The translations under genes were made by a program, and so were the position numbers. The notes under the pieces are model-generated. The model saw only the letters and a program-made list of their open reading frames with translations. It ran no database searches and had not been told where the DNA came from. From contig JAIVJV010000008.1 in the NCBI GenBank assembly GCA_020199835.1, positions 463,712 to 527,711 on the forward strand: a stretch of 64,000 nt of DNA, given 5' to 3'. Shown here one piece after another: positions 30,201 to 37,513 of the stretch. Position 1 is the stretch's first letter, and every line of letters starts with the position of its first letter. Origin of the DNA: Acidobacteriota bacterium. Lineage in GTDB: Bacteria > Acidobacteriota > Blastocatellia > Pyrinomonadales > Pyrinomonadaceae.

Positions 30201-30522
30201 CGTTAGCTTCGCTCAGGTATGGAAAGATAGCCTCGCCGAATGCGGGATAGAGATTCTTGATGCCGTGCGCTATATAACCGAGAAATACGACCGGATCCGC
30301 GTCAGTGTGGTCGAGCTGGTACCAAACCGTGGGTCGTGTCTGGCTGCGAACAAAGTCAGCGATCAGAGTGGTCTTGCCGCATCCGGCATCCGCCGCAACC
30401 ATTGTTATCGGAGAGCCCAGGTTGGCTTGCAGCTTTTTCGTAAGCCGCGGGCGCTGCAGTAATTCAGTAACAGCGCGCGGGGGAAGCAGTTTTGTGCGGA
30501 GAAAAAATTTTCTGTCCTGCAT
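27265..30522 (-). CDS. MalT/SARP-type transcriptional activator: NTPase, TPR, winged helix and BTAD
   Basis: A 1085-residue regulator. The N-terminus matches MalT-like STAND NTPases (FLRTKLLPPRAVTELLQRPR, P-loop AADAGCGKTT at about 43-52, Walker B-like FILVLDDYHH near 135). A long helical TPR sensor follows (about 370-830). The last 250 residues are a winged helix (LTIRVLGPVEIFRD ... WTTRRARDIFCYIA) and a bacterial transcriptional activator domain (EEFERWIVEAEKAK ... YAGEALAGDPFREDMHRLTMKAFAAQ). This is SARP domain order at the C-terminus, fused to MalT. I infer that it activates the protease genes through the 11-bp repeats around it. It shares an operon with the gene at 30592. Confidence 0.85.
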   Translation of the reverse strand: MQDRKFFLRTKLLPPRAVTELLQRPRLTKKLQANLGSPITMVAADAGCGKTTLIADFVRSQTRPTVWYQLDHTDADPVVFLGYIAHGIKNLYPAFGEAIFPYLSEANEEVLRFPERSADLLINEILQSVEQPFILVLDDYHHIGRDTIVHKLVDRLVQYSSDLVHLIITTRDLPPLATMRRKTQSAALMITRDDLLFTDDEVKELFKQTLNVELKEEEIAEYRGRTQGWITALQLVRQVAEQEMHSANGPAALDLHHILQQSERDIFDYFAEEVFSRESADTQRLLMDLSLLESLQLDLCSALFPELRCSAALPELAQKNVFLTVAGDRQTGEEYRFHPLFREFLVRRLRSDVGQARVAGERNRIADHFLKHRKWEVALPYLIDARNFDRAASVIAETGNEWIAAGAFTSLGSLAEQIPDRSLEEHPRSLLHKAEVARLHGELEKSSKLLNRAVELLNKTGDSTGEGEALHSLASLARRRGRYVEAFSLIERAETLVSHTSETFMKCANTRGLCLIVQGKWTEAEQQFRIALELADKLGNDQYVRLVTHNLALAPGFRGDFGEALRWFRRIFREGQPDKQLPQEAIGHLNVARLHLYRGEFEDTEKHLSRSLELCQLYNLRFLRGEIFEAYANFYREKGDFAHAEEFYERAANAYDEAGIDITSKELNEERAAFFRLRGELPKARALLDALITGRERQGNELGVHTARLRRYQLDLAEGISEELDVHLRELLDYFNRHNHYYDEALTAMLLAETYFVQRNTKDMIESVRRALDLSNRFDYEYWLRREIRRNPAIFGHEDIADRLPVDLREELSAERSVRPARVQSHLEPPAPITDLTIRVLGPVEIFRDPSVQFAADAWTTRRARDIFCYIATSKNRRVLKEVLIEAFWRDEDLETVEKNFHPTISHIRKALNSRQPFKQNFLMFRDGAYQLNPELSYSIDTEEFERWIVEAEKAKREKDAAHERASLEFAHKIYRGDFMSGVYEGWADERRHFYSEQAARVVAALAKLSLLEKHWTDALRYAGEALAGDPFREDMHRLTMKAFAAQGKPVSVKKHFERMKKNLHTELGIEPSEETKRLFAELIK

Positions 30523-30591
30523 CGCTTCGACGAGACCTGTCGGTAAGGCTGTATTATGCCACGCCGTTCGGATGCAAATCGAAGGACTCGC

Positions 30592-31428
30592 TTAAAGCCG
30601 AGACTTAGATGGTTTCCCGCCTTTGATGAACGGAAGTAGTTTCGAAACTCGCCCGAACGTTTCCGCGTGAATGCGCGCGGCTTCGGCTTGCGAACGTCCG
30701 ACCTGCTTGAGGAGCAATATCGTCTCATCCCGGTCAAAGGCCAGCGTCTTCTCGTCGATAACGTCAAGCTGCTGTTTCGATCGCAAACGCCATAAGGGGT
30801 TCGGCGGCTTACTCCGGCACAGAATAAGCAGGTCCGCAGTTTCGGAAAGCGACGGCTGCAGAATACTGAAGAACCCACCAAACCAATCGGCGTCGAACAA
30901 ATGGTGTATGCCGTCAAGAACAAGCAATGGCCGCTGATCCTTTTCGGCAGTTTCAAACTCGGAAAATATGTTAAGGAAGAATATCGCCATTGCGGCGGGC
31001 GAAGAATCAGCAAGAGCGGGCAGCGAGTCGCCGAAAGTTTTTTGTCTCCCGACGACTCGCAGCACGCTCGCTGCGAGGTAACTTGCGAAAACATTCGAAT
31101 CGATGTCGGACGATTCCACCGTAAACCAAGCGGTTCTCTTTCGCGTTCGCGCATATGCCGCAGCAATCGACGTTTTACCCGTTCCCGCACGACCGCAAAC
31201 CAGTGTGGCGGCGAACTGGCCAAGCGATCTTTCAAGTTTTCCAATGAGCCTGGGCCGTTCGATGTGCCCCGCACAGTGAGGAATCTCAAGCTTCTCATTC
31301 AAGATATGCACACCCTCGCGTTCGCTTTTCGAAGGCGTGGCCGGCGTGGTTTGGATCGTCCGCGAATATCCTTGCGTCGCATCGAAATGGTCTTGAAGGA
31401 TGAAGCTCATAGTCATCGACCGGAGCAT
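30592..31428 (-). CDS. MalT-like NTPase without DNA-binding part
   Basis: A 278-residue protein that corresponds only to the NTPase module of its neighbour: ILNEKLEIPHCAGHIERPRL, P-loop GRAGTGKTS, Walker B LLVLDGIHHL, and a sensor region (LLILCRSKPPNPLWRLRSK). It stops before any TPR, winged helix or BTAD, so by itself it cannot bind DNA. It could be a co-regulator or an inhibitor of the full-length protein. The start is uncertain: several ATGs near 31428 lack a ribosome site, and a GTG near 31311 is preceded by GCGAGGG. The SARP-like palindrome lies only 13 bases upstream. Confidence 0.7.
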   Translation of the reverse strand: MLRSMTMSFILQDHFDATQGYSRTIQTTPATPSKSEREGVHILNEKLEIPHCAGHIERPRLIGKLERSLGQFAATLVCGRAGTGKTSIAAAYARTRKRTAWFTVESSDIDSNVFASYLAASVLRVVGRQKTFGDSLPALADSSPAAMAIFFLNIFSEFETAEKDQRPLLVLDGIHHLFDADWFGGFFSILQPSLSETADLLILCRSKPPNPLWRLRSKQQLDVIDEKTLAFDRDETILLLKQVGRSQAEAARIHAETFGRVSKLLPFIKGGKPSKSRL

Positions 31429-31440
31429 ACGAACGCGTCC

Positions 31441-31477
31441 TTGAGAAAAACTTGAATCACACTCAAGTTTTTCTCAA
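31441..31477. promoter_or_regulatory. Palindromic double SARP-like operator between divergent genes
   Basis: Perfect 15-bp inverted repeat (TTGAGAAAAACTTGA / TCAAGTTTTTCTCAA) with a 7-base spacer. Each arm carries two pentamers 11 bp apart: TTGAG at 31441 with TTGA(A) at 31452, and CTCAA at 31462 and 31473. Rightward, TATATA at 31485-31490 lies seven bases past the last box and would serve the subtilase. Leftward, TATGCT near 31430 could serve the NTPase gene. Confidence 0.75.
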
Positions 31478-31611
31478 CCAACTCTATATAAGATTCGCGT
31501 CGTTAACTTGTGTTCACTGCGGGGACGATATATCATGGCACGCCCTACCGCCCGTACCCATTCGATGCGAATCCCCCGCTGAGTTGGTTCGCGGACTCAC
31601 GACGAGATCAG

Positions 31612-34600
31612 ATGAATAGGTTCGTAGCACTCCTATTACTATTGCTGTTGACGGCACAACCCGCGTGGGCGGGCCTGTCCGTCGTGAGGTCATCTGGCAT
31701 CACTCTAACCGGCGCTGACGGCATCGACTATGTTGGGGTCAACGGCATTACGCTCACCGGAGCAGACGGAATCTTCAATTACCGTTCGAACGGCATCACC
31801 CTCACCGGCGCGGACGGTATTACACTGACGGGAACGGACGGCATCACGTCAAGCGGTCCTAACAGCGCGACGTATACGGGACCGAACGGGATCACATTGA
31901 CCGGAGCCGACGGCATCACCCTTACCGGAGCTGATGGCATCACGCTGACCGGAGCCGACGGCATAACGTTGACTGGCGCCGATGGTAAGCAGTACACAGC
32001 CGACTCGATCATAATTCGCCGCCCTAACGGAATAACTCTAACGGGGGCGGACGGCATCACGCTCACAGGAGCGGACGGCATTACCTTGACCGGCGCCGAC
32101 GGCGCTACGCCGGTCGGCCTCAACGGCATTACACTTACCGGCGCGGACGGCATAACGTTAACCGGAGCTGACGGCATAACACTTACAGGCGCGGACGGCA
32201 TTACGCTCACCGGTGCCGATTCGGTCACGGGCCTGGGAACAACGGGCGTCATTTTCGACCACACCAACCCAACCGGCATAACGCTCACGGGCGCGGACGG
32301 CATTACGCTCACGGGCGCGGACGGCATTACACTCACCGGCGCCGACGGCATTACGCTCACCGGCGCGGACGGCATTACACTCACCGGCGCCGACGGCATT
32401 ACGCTCACCGGCGCGGACGATAGTATGGGACTTCAGAGTGTGGATCCTGAACTTGCCGTTACTCTTAATAACGCGACGGACGACAGCAACATAAACGCCG
32501 TGATCGTCTATCACGCATTGGTGACTGACGCCGACATCGCGCAGCTTCGGCAACTCGGCATCACGGGCGGAACGCGTTTGCGTAGGTTGCCGATGGTTTA
32601 CGTCACGGCAACCAAAGCGCAGCTACTCGCGGTTTCACAGCTGCCGACAGTCCGCTCGCTCTACGGTAACCGCACGCTGACGCTCAACTCCGATCCTTAC
32701 TTCAACACCACCGGCGCACAGCGTGTTGCACCAGACGACGAGCTTCGTCAGCGAAACGGCGCCATGCCCGTGACTGGTCGCGATGTGACGGTCGCGGTCC
32801 TCGACACGGGTATCAACAGCCAGCACGCCGATCTTGCAGGCAAAGTAGTTCAGAATGTTCGATTAGCCGATACGCAAAGTCTCCCCGGCTCTTTTGCTTA
32901 TCCGGTTCCGCTCGAGAATTTCACGAACACCGATCTCGTGAGTGGCCACGGAACGTTTGTCGGCGGCGTGGTCGCCGCAAGCGGAGTGAGCTCGTCGGGA
33001 CGATTTGCCGGCGTTGCTCCGGGCGCGCGGCTTCTGGGGCTTAGTGCCGGCGATTTTAACCTGATGCACGTCCTTTCGGGGTTCGATTACCTGCTCGACA
33101 AAAGAGTCCAGTACAACGTGCGGGTAGTGAACTGCAGCTTCTCGGCGAACACGGTTTTCGATCTTAACGATCCGGTAAACGTGGCGACCAGGATGCTGAC
33201 TGACACAGGCATAAACGTTGTATTCTCAGCCGGCAACAGCGGGTCCGGAAATGGAACGATGAACCCGTATGCGATAGCGCCGTGGGTGATCGGTGTCGGC
33301 GCCACCGATGCGGCAGGCAAGCTCGCGAGCTATTCGTCACGCGGCAACTTTGGTGATGCTTTGCAGCACCCCTCGCTCGTCGCGCCTGGAACGAACATCA
33401 TCAGCCTTCGGAGTGCGCCGGCTATCTCAGGAGTCTCTGGAATCGCGGGTGCGGACACCCAGCGTCTATCGGCAACCGAAATGCCGTACTACACGACGGC
33501 AACAGGCACGTCGTTCTCGGCCCCACAAGTTGCCGGAGCCATCGCCTTGATGCTCGAAGTGAATCCGAACCTGACTCCGGCCGACGTCAAGGACATCCTG
33601 AGCCGCACGGCAACGCCGTTGCCTCGATACTTTTTCCACGAAGCCGGTGCCGGGATGCTCAACACGTACGCCGCAGTGCTCGAGGCCGCGTTTCCCGAAC
33701 GCCATATGGGCGGATTTCGCTCAACGCTATCAAGCAACGGGATCCGGTTCATCACACGCACGTCGCAGACGTTGGACCAGACCGTGTTTCCGAACCTGAC
33801 AAGCTCAGCGAACCTCGCGATCCCGCCGAACACAATTCAGGTCAGCGTCAATATCTATTGGGACCTCAGTGCAAACGACTTTGGACTGAAAGTTTATGAT
33901 CAGTCGAACTCATTACTGGGTGAATCGAACTATATCAACCTGCCTGGCTTCACCGGACGCCGTGAGAAAGTAGTGCTCCGCAACCCGTTGAGCCAAACGC
34001 TGCGTGCGTCGATATCGCATTCAGGTTTTGTGGGGACAAGCCAGCAAGTCTTCGGCGCGGTCGATGTAACGCAGGTTGAGTATCCGCTAATGCTCGATCA
34101 GTCGACCCTGTCGCCTGACCAAGCCGCACAGGTTGAGAAGAGCTTGCTTGCAAATCTGATGCTGCCGGAAGGCCGGAAATTCCGTCCGTACGCGGCCGTC
34201 AGCCGTCTTGAACTTGCTGAGTCACTGGTCCGAGCCGGGTTGGTTCCGCAATACATGGCGTCAGCGGCGATGTTCACTGATGTTCGCGACGCGTATTCGC
34301 GGAACTCGGTCGAGAGCACACAGGCGTTCCCGTCTGGTTCGCTGTTTTATGATGCAACCCCCGGCGGGAAGTTCTCTCCATTCAACGGAGCTACGAAACT
34401 CGCGGCAGCGATCGCATTTGTTAAGGCCGCTGGCCTCAATTCTCAAGCCGCCTCCGCTTCGCTTCCGCTGACACTGTCCGACGCCTCGTCGATACCTGCC
34501 GCGTGGCGAGGCTACGTCGCCGTCGCTCTCCAGCGAGGATTCGTTTCCCTCGACGGAAACGCGTTCAGCCCATCGCGGAATCTCACGCGGGTCGAGCTCG

Positions 34601-34632
34601 CAAGGTCGCTCAATACGCTAGTATTTCAATAA
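31612..34632 (+). CDS. Secreted subtilisin-like protease with N-terminal GITLTGAD repeats
   Basis: A 1006-residue secreted S8 protease. Signal peptide MNRFVALLLLLLLTAQPAWA, then about 240 residues built from an 8-residue repeat GITLTGAD (about 21 exact copies), then a propeptide-like segment, then the triad Asp398 (AVLDTGINSQHADL), His446 (GHGTFVGG) and Ser634 (GTSFSAPQVAG). The C-terminal 300 residues include a beta domain and SLH-like modules (KFRPYAAVSRLELAESLVRA and later). The ATG at 31612 gives the signal peptide; an upstream GTG at 31510 does not. It is divergent from the regulator operon, with the palindromic operator between them. Confidence 0.9.
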   Translation: MNRFVALLLLLLLTAQPAWAGLSVVRSSGITLTGADGIDYVGVNGITLTGADGIFNYRSNGITLTGADGITLTGTDGITSSGPNSATYTGPNGITLTGADGITLTGADGITLTGADGITLTGADGKQYTADSIIIRRPNGITLTGADGITLTGADGITLTGADGATPVGLNGITLTGADGITLTGADGITLTGADGITLTGADSVTGLGTTGVIFDHTNPTGITLTGADGITLTGADGITLTGADGITLTGADGITLTGADGITLTGADDSMGLQSVDPELAVTLNNATDDSNINAVIVYHALVTDADIAQLRQLGITGGTRLRRLPMVYVTATKAQLLAVSQLPTVRSLYGNRTLTLNSDPYFNTTGAQRVAPDDELRQRNGAMPVTGRDVTVAVLDTGINSQHADLAGKVVQNVRLADTQSLPGSFAYPVPLENFTNTDLVSGHGTFVGGVVAASGVSSSGRFAGVAPGARLLGLSAGDFNLMHVLSGFDYLLDKRVQYNVRVVNCSFSANTVFDLNDPVNVATRMLTDTGINVVFSAGNSGSGNGTMNPYAIAPWVIGVGATDAAGKLASYSSRGNFGDALQHPSLVAPGTNIISLRSAPAISGVSGIAGADTQRLSATEMPYYTTATGTSFSAPQVAGAIALMLEVNPNLTPADVKDILSRTATPLPRYFFHEAGAGMLNTYAAVLEAAFPERHMGGFRSTLSSNGIRFITRTSQTLDQTVFPNLTSSANLAIPPNTIQVSVNIYWDLSANDFGLKVYDQSNSLLGESNYINLPGFTGRREKVVLRNPLSQTLRASISHSGFVGTSQQVFGAVDVTQVEYPLMLDQSTLSPDQAAQVEKSLLANLMLPEGRKFRPYAAVSRLELAESLVRAGLVPQYMASAAMFTDVRDAYSRNSVESTQAFPSGSLFYDATPGGKFSPFNGATKLAAAIAFVKAAGLNSQAASASLPLTLSDASSIPAAWRGYVAVALQRGFVSLDGNAFSPSRNLTRVELARSLNTLVFQ
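31696..32418. repeat. 24-bp tandem coding repeat (GITLTGAD)
   Basis: Units of 24 bases in frame, most encoding GITLTGAD, in five blocks separated by short unrelated spacers (such as KQYTADSIIIRRPN). The last block of seven is almost identical at DNA level, which suggests recent expansion. The structure would fit a beta-solenoid or calcium-binding roll, but that is inference. Confidence 0.9.
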
Positions 34633-34640
34633 TACCGCGA

Positions 34641-35618
34641 TTACCTTATATAACCTGTTGGGTACGTCACTCGCACACCCGGAGTCACTGAACGCACCTC
34701 TATCCGGTGAAAACCTTTATTCAAATGCGTCGAGAGAAATGTGAGCGCGATCTGCTTGTCGAGTGAGACCGCCAGTTCACGCAGAAAAGGATCGAAACTT
34801 ACCGGCACACCCGTACCCTGGAAGAACGCGTGACCTCCGGTTTCATTTGATAATCGCAACAGCGAACTCTGCGCGTTCGCCGCGAGCAGAGGGCTTGTCG
34901 AAGCTGCGAGGGTTGGCGCATAGAATCCGTAAATCGCCACGCTCCGTCGCTGCGCCTCGTTGACCGCTCGTTGCAGATCAATACTCTGTGTCGGCGCTGA
35001 CGAATCTACCCCGCGCGAAATATCCAAACCGTCGGAAACCAACAAGATCGCACGCCGGCCTAGCGGCTGCGACTCAAACTTCCTCAATGCCTCGATCACT
35101 TCGACGTAAGGATTGTATGGACCGGAGTTCGCGAAACCGCTCGGCGGCCGCAAAGCCTTCGCGGCTTTTTCCAGGTCGGTCGTGAACTTCTGCTTGGTTT
35201 GCAAACTGCCGGTGCGCAGGTAACCGATCATGACGCGCGATCCCTTCGGCAAACTGCGTATGAACTCGGCCAGGGCTTTGATTTCGTTACCTACGGACGG
35301 CACAAGATCTTCCTGAATCAATACCGCGAGGGTGATCGGCGAGTTTGTGCCGACGCCACGGAGTGAAAGAATCGTTTGCGGCTCGCCATCCTCACTTACA
35401 GTCAGATCAATATTTTGCAGCTCGTTTTCCGATTCCAACTGCCGCGAGTTAATTTTTATTGTTAACGGAATCGTGACCGGTCTGCCGGAAGCGCGAGACG
35501 CGTTAGTTCCGTTCCCACTAGCCGGTGCTTGAGCAAGCACGGCCGGAGCCAAAATCACAAAACTGATCAATAACGCGAGGTTGAACGCAATCGGGTGCAG
35601 TCGTCGGACGGTATTCAT
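34641..35618 (-). CDS. VWA-domain exported protein (acidobacterial type)
   Basis: A 325-residue exported protein. Signal peptide of about 31 residues (MNTVRRLHPIAFNLALLISF...VLAQ), then a segment typical of the acidobacterial VWFA-related family (LTVSEDGEPQTILSLRGV), then a von Willebrand A fold (LAVLIQEDLVP ... RRAILLVSDGLDISRG). The first strand has IQEDL rather than the metal-binding DxSxS, so the MIDAS is incomplete. Function unknown. I use the ATG at 35618, with GAGAGG upstream. It converges with the repeat-bearing subtilase, eight bases apart. Confidence 0.78.
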   Translation of the reverse strand: MNTVRRLHPIAFNLALLISFVILAPAVLAQAPASGNGTNASRASGRPVTIPLTIKINSRQLESENELQNIDLTVSEDGEPQTILSLRGVGTNSPITLAVLIQEDLVPSVGNEIKALAEFIRSLPKGSRVMIGYLRTGSLQTKQKFTTDLEKAAKALRPPSGFANSGPYNPYVEVIEALRKFESQPLGRRAILLVSDGLDISRGVDSSAPTQSIDLQRAVNEAQRRSVAIYGFYAPTLAASTSPLLAANAQSSLLRLSNETGGHAFFQGTGVPVSFDPFLRELAVSLDKQIALTFLSTHLNKGFHRIEVRSVTPGVRVTYPTGYIR

Positions 35619-35684
35619 TAGATCCTCTCTCATTGAGTCAGCTCATTATACAAGCTAAGATCTGAAACCAGGGACTACGAAACG

Positions 35685-36515
35685 ATGCAGATGTCACTGA
35701 GCCAGCCGAAAGGTAAACTTTCCACTAAAGACGCGACCACCGCGCGTGTGTTGAACTTTGCCCCCTGGATCGCCCTGTTGGCCGTTTCGCTCCCGGCTCC
35801 GCTCGTCTTCCTGATACTGTTCTTAAGCGCGACGGCAACCGATACCGCCGCGGTTTATCTATTGTTGGCGGGCCTTTCACTGACCCTGGGATTCGCCCTT
35901 GGAGTGGTGATTGCTGCCATTATCCTCTTCTACCGCAGAAAATGGCTCTCAAAATTACGCGACCGGTTAGCATCGGATGGAATCACGGCGAATGAGGTTG
36001 TCTGGTTCCGTTCAGAACTGACCTCCGCCGAACGCAAAGCCATCAGGGAAATCGAGCAAAGTAATCCTTTACTGGCCGACGCCTATCTTGAAACCCTGGC
36101 CAGCCGGCTCACGGCTTCGCGCATTATTACCCGTTCAAAACGCGAACTCCTGAAGGTCGAGCGGCGACTGAACCGCGCGCGAACTCTCGGAACACCGGAA
36201 TCCAAAACCCTGCAACAGGATCTCTCCGAAGACCACGATCGGCTAAAACACCTGCTCCAACAGGCAAACGAACACCTGAATCACGCCAAAACACGTTTGC
36301 AGGTGATCGAGGCCACGGCGAGTCGAAAACTCCTCACCGAAGGCGAGACGGATCTCATGATGCAGCGTTTGGGAAGCGCCCAGGACCAGTTACCCCTCGT
36401 GCTGGAAATCGCGCAACTCGAGCAACAAATGCTACGAGAAACCACGCCTCGCCTGCCTAAGAGTCCGACTGAAGGTAAGAGTTTGACTGAAGGCAAGAGT
36501 GTGAGGGAAGGTTAG
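35685..36515 (+). CDS. Membrane protein with long coiled coil, unknown function
   Basis: A 276-residue protein with two membrane helices (about residues 27-48 and 55-83) and a cytoplasmic tail that is largely coiled coil (about 85-250, rich in Glu, Arg and Leu: RSKRELLKVERRLNRARTLG, DHDRLKHLLQQANEHLNHAK). It resembles LemA- or phage-shock-like membrane proteins only loosely. The last 18 codons are three 18-bp repeats (PTEGKS, LTEGKS, VREG). The gene overlaps the convergent AlkZ-like gene by 59 bases. Confidence 0.6.
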   Translation: MQMSLSQPKGKLSTKDATTARVLNFAPWIALLAVSLPAPLVFLILFLSATATDTAAVYLLLAGLSLTLGFALGVVIAAIILFYRRKWLSKLRDRLASDGITANEVVWFRSELTSAERKAIREIEQSNPLLADAYLETLASRLTASRIITRSKRELLKVERRLNRARTLGTPESKTLQQDLSEDHDRLKHLLQQANEHLNHAKTRLQVIEATASRKLLTEGETDLMMQRLGSAQDQLPLVLEIAQLEQQMLRETTPRLPKSPTEGKSLTEGKSVREG

Positions 36516-37299
36516 CGAGGCGGTAGATACCGGGGCCCATTCGTTCCGCAAATCCCTCATCGACAAGCGCCCAATTTCCCAGTCCGGCTTCGGGTGAGCT
36601 CAATCCTGTCACCCGCGCCAGCTCGCCGCGAAACGTCATTCCCGCTCCCGTGAGGTAAGCCCGAGCGATTTCTCGCAACGCTACTTGCCTTTTCACTTTT
36701 TCCTTCAACTGCTCCTGAAAACGCGCCTCCGGAAGAGACCAGATGTAAGTAAACGTGGGTTCGTAAAGCACGTCGCTCGGAATGATCTTCAGCGTCTTCT
36801 GCAACTGGAGCATCGCGCGATCGAAACGGGCGCGTTCCTTGATTCCGCTCTCCTCGCGCAAGTCGCGAGTCGCCATTTCCCATTCGCTGCGCATGACTTT
36901 CAGAATCGCCAGCGCGTCCGCGGAAAGCACCTGCTTCTCCATGCGTTGCGGCACTCCCCACAGCGCGTTGAAAAACGGAAGCAGACGCGGCGTGATAAAC
37001 GTCGCGTGGCCCTTGATCAGCTTCGCGTAAAAGTAGCGGCCACGACGCATCACGTCGTCCTTAATGGTCCATGCAAGACGGCTCTCCGGATCCTTTTGAA
37101 CGTTCCGCGGCATGTGCGCGTCGCGCCGGCCGCACACAGCAACGTACAGTGATGGGCCAGGTCTTCTGGAATCCGTTAAGGCCTCGCAAAATCCCACGTC
37201 GTCAATGAACCGCTCCGCCGGATAAACGTCCTCAACGCGGAACTCCGGGTCGCGTCGCCACATGCGATCGCGATGAGCTTCGATCTCTTCCGGCAGCAT
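36457..37299 (-). CDS. AlkZ/YcaQ-related winged-helix protein
   Basis: A 280-residue soluble protein (MLPEEIEAHRDRMWRRDPEF...). The opening, the LTDSRRPGPSLYVAVCGRRDAHMPRNVQ segment and the ending RLANL resemble proteins listed as AlkZ-related, a branch near the YcaQ family of DNA glycosylases that unhook interstrand crosslinks. The catalytic QxQ motif of true AlkZ is not visible, so enzymatic activity is doubtful. The C-terminal 14 residues (SHSCLQSNSYLQSDS-like) are encoded by the repeats shared with the neighbouring gene. Confidence 0.6.
   Translation of the reverse strand: MLPEEIEAHRDRMWRRDPEFRVEDVYPAERFIDDVGFCEALTDSRRPGPSLYVAVCGRRDAHMPRNVQKDPESRLAWTIKDDVMRRGRYFYAKLIKGHATFITPRLLPFFNALWGVPQRMEKQVLSADALAILKVMRSEWEMATRDLREESGIKERARFDRAMLQLQKTLKIIPSDVLYEPTFTYIWSLPEARFQEQLKEKVKRQVALREIARAYLTGAGMTFRGELARVTGLSSPEAGLGNWALVDEGFAERMGPGIYRLANLPSHSCLQSNSYLQSDS
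36459..36512. repeat. 18-bp minisatellite translated on both strands
   Basis: Three consecutive 18-base units of the type AAGAGTCCGACTGAAGGT, the third diverged. They encode the C-terminus of the membrane protein on the plus strand and that of the AlkZ-related protein on the minus strand. Confidence 0.85.
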
Positions 37300-37403
37300 G
37301 CGGCGGATTCTACCAAAGTGATTTAGCCCTCCGGTCAAACTGCTTCGATCGGTCAGCTAAAAAAGCCCGGCACATTTCTCCGTTATAACGGTAAGTCGTT
37401 GCG

Positions 37404-37471
37404 GCACAACAATGTATGTAATTTCGCGTGATGTGGCACGAGCCCTGCACAGTGGGGCTCGCCCAGTTGTG
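37404..37471 (+). promoter_or_regulatory. Structured 5' leader of the fourth subtilase (candidate)
   Basis: A strong hairpin CGAGCCC / GGGCTCG (37439-37461) with a 9-base loop is enclosed by CACAAC (37405-37410) and GTTGTG (37466-37471), which can pair. It lies 43 bases before the subtilase start, so it would be in the leader. It matches no riboswitch consensus I know. Confidence 0.35.
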
Positions 37472-37513
37472 TTGGGGCTAGACCAAACCTCAAGTGACGG
37501 AGAGTGAACAACG

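Noticed and set aside
31779..32408. Minus-strand frame of repeated SVMPSAPV
   Set aside because: It is only the antisense reading of the GITLTGAD repeat tract.
31696..32418. Regular short repeats resembling a CRISPR array
   Set aside because: The units are contiguous 24-bp coding repeats within one open frame with no unique spacers of constant length, and no cas genes are present.
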